Assembly (NCBI GenBank): GCA_014377485.1
Contig: JACMPM010000052.1
Location: 1 to 64,000 of the forward strand
Reading direction: 5' to 3'
Origin: Bacteriovorax sp.
GTDB taxonomy: Bacteria; Bdellovibrionota; Bacteriovoracia; Bacteriovoracales; Bacteriovoracaceae
DNA: 64,000 nt
Shown here: positions 50,636 to 59,274 of the stretch, one piece after another
Layout of the letters: each line of letters starts with the position of its first letter
How positions within the stretch are numbered: position 1 is the stretch's first letter
The notes under the pieces: generated by a model
What the model saw: only the letters and a program-made list of their open reading frames with translations
Database searches by the model: none
Told to the model about the DNA's origin: nothing
Position numbers and translations under genes: made by a program

Positions 50636-53020
50636 ATGTTCACCACAACCAATTTACCGATTGATGCCATTAAGGAAAAAATTCTTTCTTCATTTGAATC
50701 TTACTCTAATATTATTTTAAAAGCTTCACCTGGGTCGGGTAAAACGACTCGTGTACCTCTTTATTTATTAGAAAAAACATCTAAGAAAATTTATATTCTT
50801 GAGCCAAGAAGATTGGCTGCCAAACTCGCGGCCATTCAAGTAGCACGTGAATTGGGCGAAGCTGTTGGTCAAAGAGTTGGCTATCTGTTTCGATACGAAA
50901 AAGCGATAAGTGATAAAACTCGAATTCTTTTTTTAACAGAAGGCACTTTTTTAAAAATTCTTTCTCAGAATAAAAACTTAAATGATGTCGGTCTGATTAT
51001 CCTGGATGAATTTCACGAAAGGCATTTAAGCACCGATGCAGCCCTTAGTTTTGTTACCAAACTGCAAAGAGAAAGCCGTCCGGATCTAAAAATAATGGTG
51101 ATGTCGGCAACAATTGAAACTGATAACTTGCAATCCTATCTAGAGCAGTCTTCAAGCACAACGACCATTGAATTAACAGCTCAGCGCTTTCCTCTGAAGT
51201 TAAATTATTTACCAAATATTACCAGCGTGGTTCAGGCTCCGCTTCAAAAGAAAGTTTACTCTGCCATTTTAGAAATCCTAAGTTCAGAGGAGCTTGGAGA
51301 TATTTTAGTTTTTCTCCCTGGCATGCGGGAGATACGGGATTGCCAGACTATTCTTGAAAATCTATGCAAGCATTATGAAATACTCTGTCTGGTTTTGCAC
51401 GGAGACCTGGATGCCGTTGAACAAGAGCAAGTTTTAGAGGTTGGGTCATATCGAAAAATAATACTTTCTACTAATATAGCAGAAAGTTCTGTGACAATTC
51501 CAGGCGTAAGCATCGTGCTGGATTCAGGTCTGCAAAGAGAGAGTTCATATAATTTTTTTTCTGGTCTTCCCGAATTAAATATTACAAAAATATCCAGGGC
51601 CTCTGCTACTCAGAGAGCAGGTAGAGCCAATCGCCAGGGAACGGGCCAATGTTTTCGGCTTTACGCTGAACTTGATTTTGATCAACGCCCTTATTTGCAA
51701 AAACCAGAAATTCTAAAAAGCGATCTTAGTGAACTTTCCTTAATGTCGCTTGAACTTTTTAACACATCCTTGGATAAACTTTCCTGGTTTGAAAATCCTC
51801 CATCTAAAGCGCTTAAAAATAGCCAGGATTTATTATTTGCCATTAATGCTGTTGATGGTTTTGGAAGTATCACTGCCATAGGGAGGAAAATACTCAAATA
51901 CCCCCTTCATCCGAGACTCGGCAGAATCCTGGCCGAGGCAGAAAATTTTTCTGCCTCGGCCCACAGAGAAGCCTTATCTTTTCTTGCAGAATTTTTAGGA
52001 GAAAAAAGCAAAGATCGATTTATTAAAATGTTATCTATTAACAAGAGTTCGGCTACTTCTTTAAAATCGAAGTGCCTGGAAGAAATTATTCTTACTGGCT
52101 TTCCAGACCGAGTTGCGCGGGCCAGGGGAGAAAAATATTTTGATGTCATCACTCAAAATGGGGAGACTCTAAAAATTGCTTCCCAAATAAGTCATGATTT
52201 TGATCCCAATCATTCTTTATGGATTGTTTTAGATTTAAATAATAAAGGCGAAGCTATGAAATGCATAGCGATTGAAGAAGACTGGCTTTATGACCTTGTA
52301 CCTTTTCCTATTGTTGAAGAAGACAAATATTTTTGGGATGAAAAAAATGAGCAAGTGCAAAAGACTGAACGGATACTTCTTGGAAAAATACTACTCTCCG
52401 AATCCAAGACCCAATCAAAAACAAGCAATAACGAAACAAAGAAAATCTTAATAGATAAAGCAACTGAATTTATTAAATCACTCCATGAAACACAAGAATA
52501 CGAGCGTCTTCTCACTCTTAATAAATTGTTGGATAAGATTGAACTCAATTTTTCAGAGCACAGTATTTTGAATGATTTTTTTAATGATCAACTCCACTTT
52601 AAATTAGAAGATAAAGAGCATCTTGCACGTTACTTTTTTTCTACACTCAAAGACTTAATTGATCCTAAAGATTTATATAATTTAGAAAGCGATTTTCCAT
52701 TGACCATACAATTGACTGATAGAAGAAAAATACCGATCGTCTATGACAGGACTCAAGATCCTTTCATTGAATCTTTTATTCAAGATTTTTATGGATTAAC
52801 AAAGACGCCAATTTTAGCTAAGGGAAAAATTCAACTCACTCTTAAACTCCAAGGTCCACACAAACTTGCCATTCAAGTCACTCAAGACCTTGCCAGCTTC
52901 TGGAAGAATACTTATCCCCAAATGTTTAAGGAATTATCCAGAGATTATCCTCGTCATCACTGGCCACTAACTCCAGAGAGTGCCCTGCCTATTTTGCTTA
53001 AACGGCAGCTGCCTAAATAA
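50636..53020 (+). CDS. hrpB: ATP-dependent helicase HrpB
   Basis: A 794-residue DExH helicase. Walker A is SPGSGKTT (about 31-38), motif II is LDEFHERH (DEFH), motif III MSATIE, motif V STNIAESSVTIP and motif VI QRAGRANRQGTG. The HrpB-type middle and C-terminal domains (PPSKALKNSQDLL, GRKILKYPLHPRLGRIL, HHWPLTPESA) confirm the subfamily. Its role is unclear, perhaps in RNA turnover. The end lies in an AT hairpin shared with the convergent HAD gene. Confidence 0.94.
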   Translation: MFTTTNLPIDAIKEKILSSFESYSNIILKASPGSGKTTRVPLYLLEKTSKKIYILEPRRLAAKLAAIQVARELGEAVGQRVGYLFRYEKAISDKTRILFLTEGTFLKILSQNKNLNDVGLIILDEFHERHLSTDAALSFVTKLQRESRPDLKIMVMSATIETDNLQSYLEQSSSTTTIELTAQRFPLKLNYLPNITSVVQAPLQKKVYSAILEILSSEELGDILVFLPGMREIRDCQTILENLCKHYEILCLVLHGDLDAVEQEQVLEVGSYRKIILSTNIAESSVTIPGVSIVLDSGLQRESSYNFFSGLPELNITKISRASATQRAGRANRQGTGQCFRLYAELDFDQRPYLQKPEILKSDLSELSLMSLELFNTSLDKLSWFENPPSKALKNSQDLLFAINAVDGFGSITAIGRKILKYPLHPRLGRILAEAENFSASAHREALSFLAEFLGEKSKDRFIKMLSINKSSATSLKSKCLEEIILTGFPDRVARARGEKYFDVITQNGETLKIASQISHDFDPNHSLWIVLDLNNKGEAMKCIAIEEDWLYDLVPFPIVEEDKYFWDEKNEQVQKTERILLGKILLSESKTQSKTSNNETKKILIDKATEFIKSLHETQEYERLLTLNKLLDKIELNFSEHSILNDFFNDQLHFKLEDKEHLARYFFSTLKDLIDPKDLYNLESDFPLTIQLTDRRKIPIVYDRTQDPFIESFIQDFYGLTKTPILAKGKIQLTLKLQGPHKLAIQVTQDLASFWKNTYPQMFKELSRDYPRHHWPLTPESALPILLKRQLPK

Positions 53021-53028
53021 GAAAAATC

Positions 53029-53877
53029 TTATTTATTAATTTGTATAAATTCAGAAAAAATTCGGGAACAAGTAGTGCTTTCAATCGGTTTAAAACTTTG
53101 TGAATTTTTATACATCATTCGAGAATAGTCATTCCACTCTCCACTTGAAAAATCTAGTTGTGCCTCTTGGATTTTAATAGCTTCGCTCCAAGACATTCCA
53201 CTTTGCTCTGTCTCAGTATAGGCTGCATTAAAAGCACTATTTAAAACTAATAATTTTTTTCGCGCTAAGCTCCACTCTCCTTCTGAGCGAGGTATATATT
53301 CTCCTGTCGAATGCTTGGCATCTGAAAACTTTTCAAAATGCTGAAAAGTTTTACCTATAAATAAAACATGCTCTTCTTGATTTTGATTCAGAACAAAATG
53401 TAATGTATCTTCGATCATAACGAGATTGCTTAGATCGGTGGTTATTTTTTTCAAGTCTTTTTTAAATCGCAAAGAAAATTTATTTGAAGGCAATGCACTT
53501 TCAACAATGGTGAGATCTTCTCTGTTTAATATTTTATAGGCTATATCTTCAAGCGATCGTCCATCGCTCAATTTGATTTGTCTAAGCAATGAATGATTGC
53601 GTGAGCTACTTCCTCCGCTGAAAAAAGAAATAGTCATTCCTTTTTTCTGCAATAACTCTTCTACAAATTGTTCTATTGCGTCGTGAACAAAATATTTTTT
53701 TCCTTCAACTTCAATAATTCGAGTGCCAATAAATTCTGGATTCACTTCAGATGTAATAGTCCAGTCAATATCAAAGACCACGTGCTTTTTTTCTTTTAAC
53801 GAGGCCGGTGTGCGGACCAATTGACCACATGAAAACAGTGATAAAAAAAATAGAGAAATTAAGAGAATTTTACTCAT
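53029..53877 (-). CDS. HAD-fold lipoprotein
   Basis: A 282-residue lipoprotein (MSKILLISLFFLSLFSCGQ, Cys17). The HAD nucleophile motif is VVFDIDWTIT with Asp36 and Asp38; SFFSGG gives motif II and MIEDTLHFV gives motif IV acids. Exported HAD phosphatases are less common than cytoplasmic ones; acid phosphatases of class B or C are the nearest known analogues. The C-terminal 90 residues are helical and unrecognised. Phosphatase activity is inferred. It converges with hrpB (eight-base gap). Confidence 0.75.
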   Translation of the reverse strand: MSKILLISLFFLSLFSCGQLVRTPASLKEKKHVVFDIDWTITSEVNPEFIGTRIIEVEGKKYFVHDAIEQFVEELLQKKGMTISFFSGGSSSRNHSLLRQIKLSDGRSLEDIAYKILNREDLTIVESALPSNKFSLRFKKDLKKITTDLSNLVMIEDTLHFVLNQNQEEHVLFIGKTFQHFEKFSDAKHSTGEYIPRSEGEWSLARKKLLVLNSAFNAAYTETEQSGMSWSEAIKIQEAQLDFSSGEWNDYSRMMYKNSQSFKPIESTTCSRIFSEFIQINK

Positions 53878-54069
53878 AAAGTCGTATCGGTTAAGAGTTA
53901 GAATTTTTAAGTACTTTGAAGCGATGAATTCACTCAGGTAATCAATCTAAGTCATAGAATAATGAAATGAACACCCAAAATTAACCTAAAAACGACTCGG
54001 CAATTGCTTTACTGTTTGATAAATAATGGTAGAAATAAGGCTCTTTAAACAATTTCCATAGGCAATAAA

Positions 54070-54753
54070 ATGCAAAATAATATAGTGGCTAAAGAAAAAA
54101 TTCTTCTCTTTTGGTCTGGTGGCAAAGATAGCGCTTTAGCACTTCATTATTTAAAGAAAGATCCTCGTTTTGAAATTATCGGTTTGGTGACTACCTTTGA
54201 TCGCGAAAAAAATACAGTTCGATTCCATGGCATCCCGGATAGTTTAATTATTGATCAGGCAAAAATGCTTAAACTGCCTTTGCAAAGAATTTTTCTTCCA
54301 AGCAACTGCACTAATGAAGAATACACTGAACATGTCGGAAAAATTCTCGCCATTTTTTCCAAACGTGGCATTTGCACTGTTGCCTTTGGAGATATTCATC
54401 AAGAAGAAATTAAAAAATTTCGTGAAGAGATGCTCTCTTCATTAAAAATGAAAGCCGTCTTTCCTCTTTGGGGAAAAAAATCAATTGATGTAAGTAGAGA
54501 ATTTTTAAATACAGGACACAAAGCCTTAGTGACTTCTATCATGACTGACAAACTCGACAATACCTTTTTAGCCTGTGAATTTGATCATGCTTATATTGAT
54601 AGACTGCCACAAGACGTTGATCACGCTGGCGAAAACGGGGAATTTCATACATTTGTAACTTACGGACCAAACTTTAAAATGCGTGTAGCTTTCTCAAAGG
54701 CCATTGCGACAATTGAAGGCCCTTATCTTGTTAGCTCGGTAAAAGAACCATAA
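54070..54753 (+). CDS. COG2102 PP-loop ATPase (diphthine ammonia ligase-like)
   Basis: A 227-residue adenine nucleotide alpha-hydrolase-fold protein. The PP-loop is FWSGGKDSALAL (16-21 SGGKDS), then RFHGIPDSLI, AFGDIHQEEI, FPLWGKKS and the closing DHAGENGEFHTFVTYGPNFK, which is the conserved end of the MJ0570/Dph6 group. Bacteria lack diphthamide, so the acceptor is unknown. It is transcribed alone and converges with the TraB-like gene. Confidence 0.85.
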   Translation: MQNNIVAKEKILLFWSGGKDSALALHYLKKDPRFEIIGLVTTFDREKNTVRFHGIPDSLIIDQAKMLKLPLQRIFLPSNCTNEEYTEHVGKILAIFSKRGICTVAFGDIHQEEIKKFREEMLSSLKMKAVFPLWGKKSIDVSREFLNTGHKALVTSIMTDKLDNTFLACEFDHAYIDRLPQDVDHAGENGEFHTFVTYGPNFKMRVAFSKAIATIEGPYLVSSVKEP

Positions 54754-54762
54754 TCAAAACAA

Positions 54763-55713
54763 TTAATGAATACTTATATCTGCCGACTCACCAAAAACTT
54801 TTTTGAACATTGGTCTTTGCTTTATCAAATGAGCAGCACCATAAACAACTAATACTTTATCGTATTTGTTTAATCTCATTTCAATTTGCTTCACTAAGAA
54901 TTGCTCTCGCAAGATATCCACGATATGGGCCATCTTATTTGACCACTTTGGCTCATGGTCTATTTGTGGATTAATCGTATCGTCAGTAATATCGATAAAA
55001 CGAAAATCCTCGCCCATTTTAGCTTTATATATTTTTTTGAACTTCGTTTCGCTCATGATAGTTGTTGCGCGAAATTTCTTAGATGCTCTAGCTAAGGCTT
55101 CCACCAGTTTTTTCTTCCAAGAAGCCATTAGTTCAGGGTTAGGCTTTATGTTAGCGCGTTTCCATTGAGGAATATTTCTTAAAGCAAAAAATGCAATTAA
55201 CTCATCATCCGTAATTAATCTTTTCTTTAAAGTTGAATGAATGGCAGCATCGCTTGGCTCTCCATAACTGAAAGGGATATTGGCCTTTATCGCCAGTGTA
55301 ATTGCATATGCGTCTTCAGAACAATTCATAAAATTATTTTTCAGACAATTATTGGCGTAAGTCACATCATCAGGATCAGAAATAATTGTAAAAGCACTTC
55401 CTTCGACTATTAAAAATTTTGGGTTAAAATCTTTAAATGCTTTTTCAATTGTATGATGTGTCGTATTCCCGGAACCATCAGTGTGAACTGCTGCCAGATA
55501 AATTAAATTTTTGTCACCATAATTATAACTTGAGATAAAAGGAGCTTTTAGATATTCCTGATATTCTAACGTTTGGCTGTAATTTTGGACTAAAGAAGAA
55601 TCCAGGTGAATATCTTCGTTGGTTGGTGTCTTATATTTTTCAAAATAAGCGCATCCACTAAGATTTATGATAAAAAGCATCACTGCACAAAGTGAATATT
55701 TGTTTAATTGCAT
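54763..55713 (-). CDS. TraB/GumN/Tiki-like lipoprotein
   Basis: A 316-residue lipoprotein (LSGCAYF, Cys21). Motifs fit the TraB/GumN (Tiki metalloprotease-like) superfamily: LIYLAAVHTDGSGNTTHHTIEK, FLIVEGSAF and the C-terminal VLVVYGAAHLIKQRPMF. These give the metal-binding His and Glu positions proposed for Tiki peptidases. Activity in bacteria is not established. Ends ten bases from the convergent COG2102 gene. Confidence 0.78.
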   Translation of the reverse strand: MQLNKYSLCAVMLFIINLSGCAYFEKYKTPTNEDIHLDSSLVQNYSQTLEYQEYLKAPFISSYNYGDKNLIYLAAVHTDGSGNTTHHTIEKAFKDFNPKFLIVEGSAFTIISDPDDVTYANNCLKNNFMNCSEDAYAITLAIKANIPFSYGEPSDAAIHSTLKKRLITDDELIAFFALRNIPQWKRANIKPNPELMASWKKKLVEALARASKKFRATTIMSETKFKKIYKAKMGEDFRFIDITDDTINPQIDHEPKWSNKMAHIVDILREQFLVKQIEMRLNKYDKVLVVYGAAHLIKQRPMFKKVFGESADISIH

Positions 55714-55754
55714 TAGATACTCCTGGCCATATATTTAATCAATCCAATACTAGC

Positions 55755-55783
55755 TTGTCCAGAATTAATAAAAATATTAGTAT
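55755..55783 (+). promoter_or_regulatory. Putative sigma-70-type promoter of the Old Yellow Enzyme gene
   Basis: TTGTCC (55755-55760) and TAGTAT (55778-55783) are separated by 17 bases. Transcription would start near 55790, just after the first in-frame ATG, leaving GGAG and the ATG at 55804 as the start region. Confidence 0.4.
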
Positions 55784-55803
55784 AAATTATGGAGAATAAT
55801 ATT

Positions 55804-56832
55804 ATGAGCTCAATGCTTTTCTCGCCATTAAAAATTCGTGAAACTCTTTTAAAAAATAGAATCATTGTTTCACCTATGTGCCAGTACTCTGCTCTCGAAG
55901 GAGTGGCCAATGACTGGCATCTAGTTCACCTGGGCTCAAGGGCCGTTGGAGGAGCGAGTTTAGTTTTTGTGGAGGCCACTGGTGTTGTTATGGAAGGAAG
56001 AATTAGTTATGGCTGTCTTGCATTGGAAAATAGTACACAGAAAGATGCTTTTATTAATATTACTAAATTTATCAAGTCACAAAATTCGATTCCCGGTATT
56101 CAACTCTCTCACTCCGGTAGAAAAGGCGAAGGCGAATGGGATATCTATGGCCCAAGCGCTGTGGCTTTTTCTGATCGCTACAAAACACCAAGGGCCCTGG
56201 AAACTAAAGAAATATACGCTCTCGCTGATAAATTTGTACAATCAGCTAAGCTTGCCCTCGAAGCTGGATTTGAAGTCATAGAAGCCCATATGGCCCACGG
56301 TTATTTAATGCACCAATTTTTATCGCCACTTTCAAATTTCAGGACAGATGAATTTGGTGGCTCACTTGAAAATAGAATGAGGCTACCACTATTAGTAGCA
56401 AAAGCATTAAGGGATTTCTGGCCTTCCGACAAAGCAGTATTTGTCCGCATTTCCGCCACTGACTGGACTGAAGGTGGTTGGGATTTAAATCAGAGTATAA
56501 TTCTTTGCCGTGAACTCAAAAAAATAGGAATTGATTTTATCGATGTATCAACTGGAGGCAATGTAGCGAAGGCTTCTATTCCGGTTGGCCCTGGGTATCA
56601 GGTCAAATTTGCCAGCGAGATTAAAAAGGAAGTTGGCATTTTAACTGGCGCAGTTGGCATGATAACAGAAGCTAAATTTGCTGAAGAAATTTTAATCAAT
56701 GAAAAAGCTGATGCCATATTATTTGCACACGAATTATTAAGAGAGCCATACTGGCCTATTAAGGCAGCATTGGAATTGGGAGATTCTCCCGCCATTCCGA
56801 AACAATATGAAAGAGCTTATTTAAAGAGTTAA
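55804..56832 (+). CDS. NADH:flavin oxidoreductase / Old Yellow Enzyme (YqjM-like)
   Basis: An FMN ene-reductase of the YqjM class: MLFSPLKIRETLLKNRI, SPMCQYSALEGVANDWHLVHLGSRA with the FMN-tuning Cys, IQLSHSGRKGE, VIEAHMAHGYLMHQFLSPLSNFRTDEFGGSLENRMRL (His pair) and RISATDW. I choose ATG 55804 (342 residues), which has GGAG nine bases upstream; the ATG five codons earlier probably overlaps the transcription start. The MFS gene follows after five bases, so the two likely share an mRNA. Confidence 0.92.
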   Translation: MSSMLFSPLKIRETLLKNRIIVSPMCQYSALEGVANDWHLVHLGSRAVGGASLVFVEATGVVMEGRISYGCLALENSTQKDAFINITKFIKSQNSIPGIQLSHSGRKGEGEWDIYGPSAVAFSDRYKTPRALETKEIYALADKFVQSAKLALEAGFEVIEAHMAHGYLMHQFLSPLSNFRTDEFGGSLENRMRLPLLVAKALRDFWPSDKAVFVRISATDWTEGGWDLNQSIILCRELKKIGIDFIDVSTGGNVAKASIPVGPGYQVKFASEIKKEVGILTGAVGMITEAKFAEEILINEKADAILFAHELLREPYWPIKAALELGDSPAIPKQYERAYLKS

Positions 56833-56837
56833 TAAAA

Positions 56838-58064
56838 ATGTTACCTGCGCTCAAACATCGAAATTACAAAGTCTATCTCAGTGGCCAATTCGTATCATTA
56901 ATTGGAACTTGGATGCAGCAAATCGCCATGAGTTGGATGGTGTATCGCTTGACCGGTTCTGCTTTTTGGTTAGGTATTTCAGGATTTGCTTCTCAAATAC
57001 CAATGTTTCTCTTCGGACTTTTTGCGGGTGTTATTGTCGATCATGTCGATCGCCATAAACTTCTCATTTGGACTCAATCACTCTCTGCCCTTCAAGCTTT
57101 TACTTTGGCGGCCCTGACCTTTTCAGGAAAAATAACACTCACTCAACTTATTATTCTTAACTTCACGTTGGGAATTATCAATTGTTTTGATATTACAGGC
57201 AGACAATCTTTTGTCATACAATTAATTAAAGATAAAAAAGATTTACCAAATGCCATAGCCATTAATTCTTCCATTGTTAACATGACCAGACTCATTGGGC
57301 CTGCAATCGCCGGAGCAACCATAGCGGCCCTTGGTGAAGGAATGTGTTTTCTTTTAAATGGTATAAGTTATATCGCAGTACTCTTTGCTCTTTTTAGTAT
57401 CAAAGTCGATAAAGTGAAAAAGCTAAAATTTAATATTCATAAAATTTTTGAAAATATTAATATTGGTTATCGTTCTACTTTTGATAATCCCTCAATAAGT
57501 GCTGCTATACTCTTTGTCGCCTTCACCTGCTTTTTTGGTACACCATACATCAATTTCATGCCTGCTCTTGCAGCTAAATTACCTAATGGAGGAGCACATA
57601 CATTTGGATGGATTTCTACTAGTACGGGTTTAGGTTCTTTAGTTGGAGCTCTCTATCTTGCTTACCGCAAGGGTCCTCCCGATCTTGCGGCAATTATTGG
57701 TTTTGGCGCTCTGGTAATGGGATTTTTCTTGATACTGCTCTCCCAAGTTCACACTTTGGGATTAGTACTTTGTGTTGTCTTTATGATTGGTCTTGGCATG
57801 ATGTTACAGTTGAGTTCAACCAATACTGTCATTCAAACTTTAGTAGATGATGATAAGCGTGGACGAGTCATGAGCTTTTTGACTCTCGCACTTTTTGGCA
57901 CAGCTCCATTTGGAAGTCTGTTAATGGGATCTATGGCCGAACATATAACTCTGGAGAAAACTTTTTTAATTAATGGAATAATTTGTTTTATCGGATCACT
58001 CTTTTTTATAAAAAGAGCAGCGAAAATCAACACCCATATTATTGCTTATGTTCAATTATCTTAG
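56838..58064 (+). CDS. MFS transporter (MFS_3/EntS-like group)
   Basis: A 408-residue protein with about 12 helices. The start HRNYKVYLSGQFVSLIGTWMQQIAMSWMVYRLTGSAFWLG is typical of the MFS_3 group with enterobactin-exporter-like proteins, and the first loop has AGVIVDHVDRHK (motif A). Likely an exporter of a small molecule, substrate unknown. Co-transcribed with the ene-reductase gene. Confidence 0.85.
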   Translation: MLPALKHRNYKVYLSGQFVSLIGTWMQQIAMSWMVYRLTGSAFWLGISGFASQIPMFLFGLFAGVIVDHVDRHKLLIWTQSLSALQAFTLAALTFSGKITLTQLIILNFTLGIINCFDITGRQSFVIQLIKDKKDLPNAIAINSSIVNMTRLIGPAIAGATIAALGEGMCFLLNGISYIAVLFALFSIKVDKVKKLKFNIHKIFENINIGYRSTFDNPSISAAILFVAFTCFFGTPYINFMPALAAKLPNGGAHTFGWISTSTGLGSLVGALYLAYRKGPPDLAAIIGFGALVMGFFLILLSQVHTLGLVLCVVFMIGLGMMLQLSSTNTVIQTLVDDDKRGRVMSFLTLALFGTAPFGSLLMGSMAEHITLEKTFLINGIICFIGSLFFIKRAAKINTHIIAYVQLS

Positions 58065-58067
58065 AAT

Positions 58068-58520
58068 TCAAGACAAGAGTTTATTAAGTGAGTTTGCAAA
58101 TTGCTGAACATCTTTTGGACCAAAAGTTGAGGGACCTCCCGTAATAGAGCCTCCATCGCGCAGCTCTTTCATAAAATCTCTCATCGATAAAATTTCACCA
58201 ATATTTTCTTCGGTATAAATTTCACCCCGTGGATTTATGGCGATCGCCAGTTTTTCTACTATTTTAGCGGCAAGTGGAATATCGGCGGTGATCACTAAGT
58301 CATTAGGACTTACATGATCGATAATATATTGATCGGCGACATCTAATCCCTTACCTACAATAATAAGCCTAATAAGGTCACTATGAGGAATGGTCAGATA
58401 GGAGTTTGCTACTAACATAAGTGCAATATTGAGGCGGAAAGAAGTTTTAAAAACGATCTCTTTGACTGCCTTGGGACAAGCATCGGCGTCTATCCAAATT
58501 TTACTAGGTTTCTGTTTCAT
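58068..58520 (-). CDS. YaiI/YqxD family (UPF0178/DUF188) protein
   Basis: A 150-residue PIN-like-fold protein with IWIDADACPKAVKEIVFK, VANSYLTIP, VGKGLDVADQYI, DLVITADIPLAAKIV and the FMKELRDGGSITGGPSTFGPKDVQQF tail, all diagnostic of the UPF0178 family. Function is not known. GAGGG lies five bases before the ATG. It converges with the MFS gene and its start lies close to the small secreted-protein gene on the other strand. Confidence 0.92.
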   Translation of the reverse strand: MKQKPSKIWIDADACPKAVKEIVFKTSFRLNIALMLVANSYLTIPHSDLIRLIIVGKGLDVADQYIIDHVSPNDLVITADIPLAAKIVEKLAIAINPRGEIYTEENIGEILSMRDFMKELRDGGSITGGPSTFGPKDVQQFANSLNKLLS

Positions 58521-58678
58521 TGGCCCTCACCGTAAGTCTTAATTGGTTCCTAACATTCTTTCATAAACTCAGCCAATTTGTATGTAAAAACTATAGACTT
58601 AAAAAAGTCCTCTTTACCCCAATTATTTTCAAGAGTAATACATGCAAAAAATATTTGTATAACACATTGGAGATTCTT

Positions 58679-59200
58679 ATGAAAAATTTATTTTTAGCCT
58701 CTATAATTCTTATGTCTACTAACGTCTTTGCTTCTAAAATAGTAACAATCAAAACGCTAACTAATCCAACGCTTGATTCTGCCAACAAAAATCTTGTTGG
58801 TCTAACCCTAGTTACCCATGCTGGAATGAAAAAAGTTATCGAACTTAAAGGTAAAGGAACAACACCTCAAGAAATTAGAGAAAATGCTGTTGCTCAGGCA
58901 CTTCACACCGTATGTGGATTTTTTGATGAAGGTGTAAGTATTGGTTTAAATACTAAAGATGAAAAAGGAACTTTGAACGCAATTACTGATCTGTTAGATA
59001 ATTCAGATTTAAGAAAAGAAGACGCTGATTACAAAACTCTAGCTCTTGCAGTTTCTAATATCAATAAGCAAGTTGGTGTTGAACTTTATAGCGGATCTGC
59101 TGGTGGTAATAATACTTCTGGAACTGTACTTGGTTTTTATGACGTAAAAAATAATGAGATTGCTGTATTTGCTAGTACAAATTGCGGAAGTGATGACTAA
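58679..59200 (+). CDS. Small secreted protein of unknown function
   Basis: A 173-residue protein with a signal peptide (MKNLFLASIILMSTNVFA). The frame extends to 58520, but ATG 58679 with GGAG six bases upstream is the natural start. The mature part has two Cys (HTVCGFF and STNCGS), likely a disulphide, in an alternating helix/strand pattern. No family recognised. A strong terminator follows. Confidence 0.75.
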   Translation: MKNLFLASIILMSTNVFASKIVTIKTLTNPTLDSANKNLVGLTLVTHAGMKKVIELKGKGTTPQEIRENAVAQALHTVCGFFDEGVSIGLNTKDEKGTLNAITDLLDNSDLRKEDADYKTLALAVSNINKQVGVELYSGSAGGNNTSGTVLGFYDVKNNEIAVFASTNCGSDD

Positions 59201-59216
59201 AAATTAATTTCTAACT

Positions 59217-59259
59217 ATTGCGCCAGTCTTTTTTTGTAATTAGCCTGGCGCAATTTTTT
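59217..59259 (+). terminator. Terminator after the small secreted-protein gene
   Basis: ATTGCGCCAG (59217-59226) and CTGGCGCAAT (59245-59254) form a perfect ten-bp stem, with a T-rich 18-base loop and a T run after it. Confidence 0.85.
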
Positions 59260-59274
59260 ATGCTTCACGTTTTA

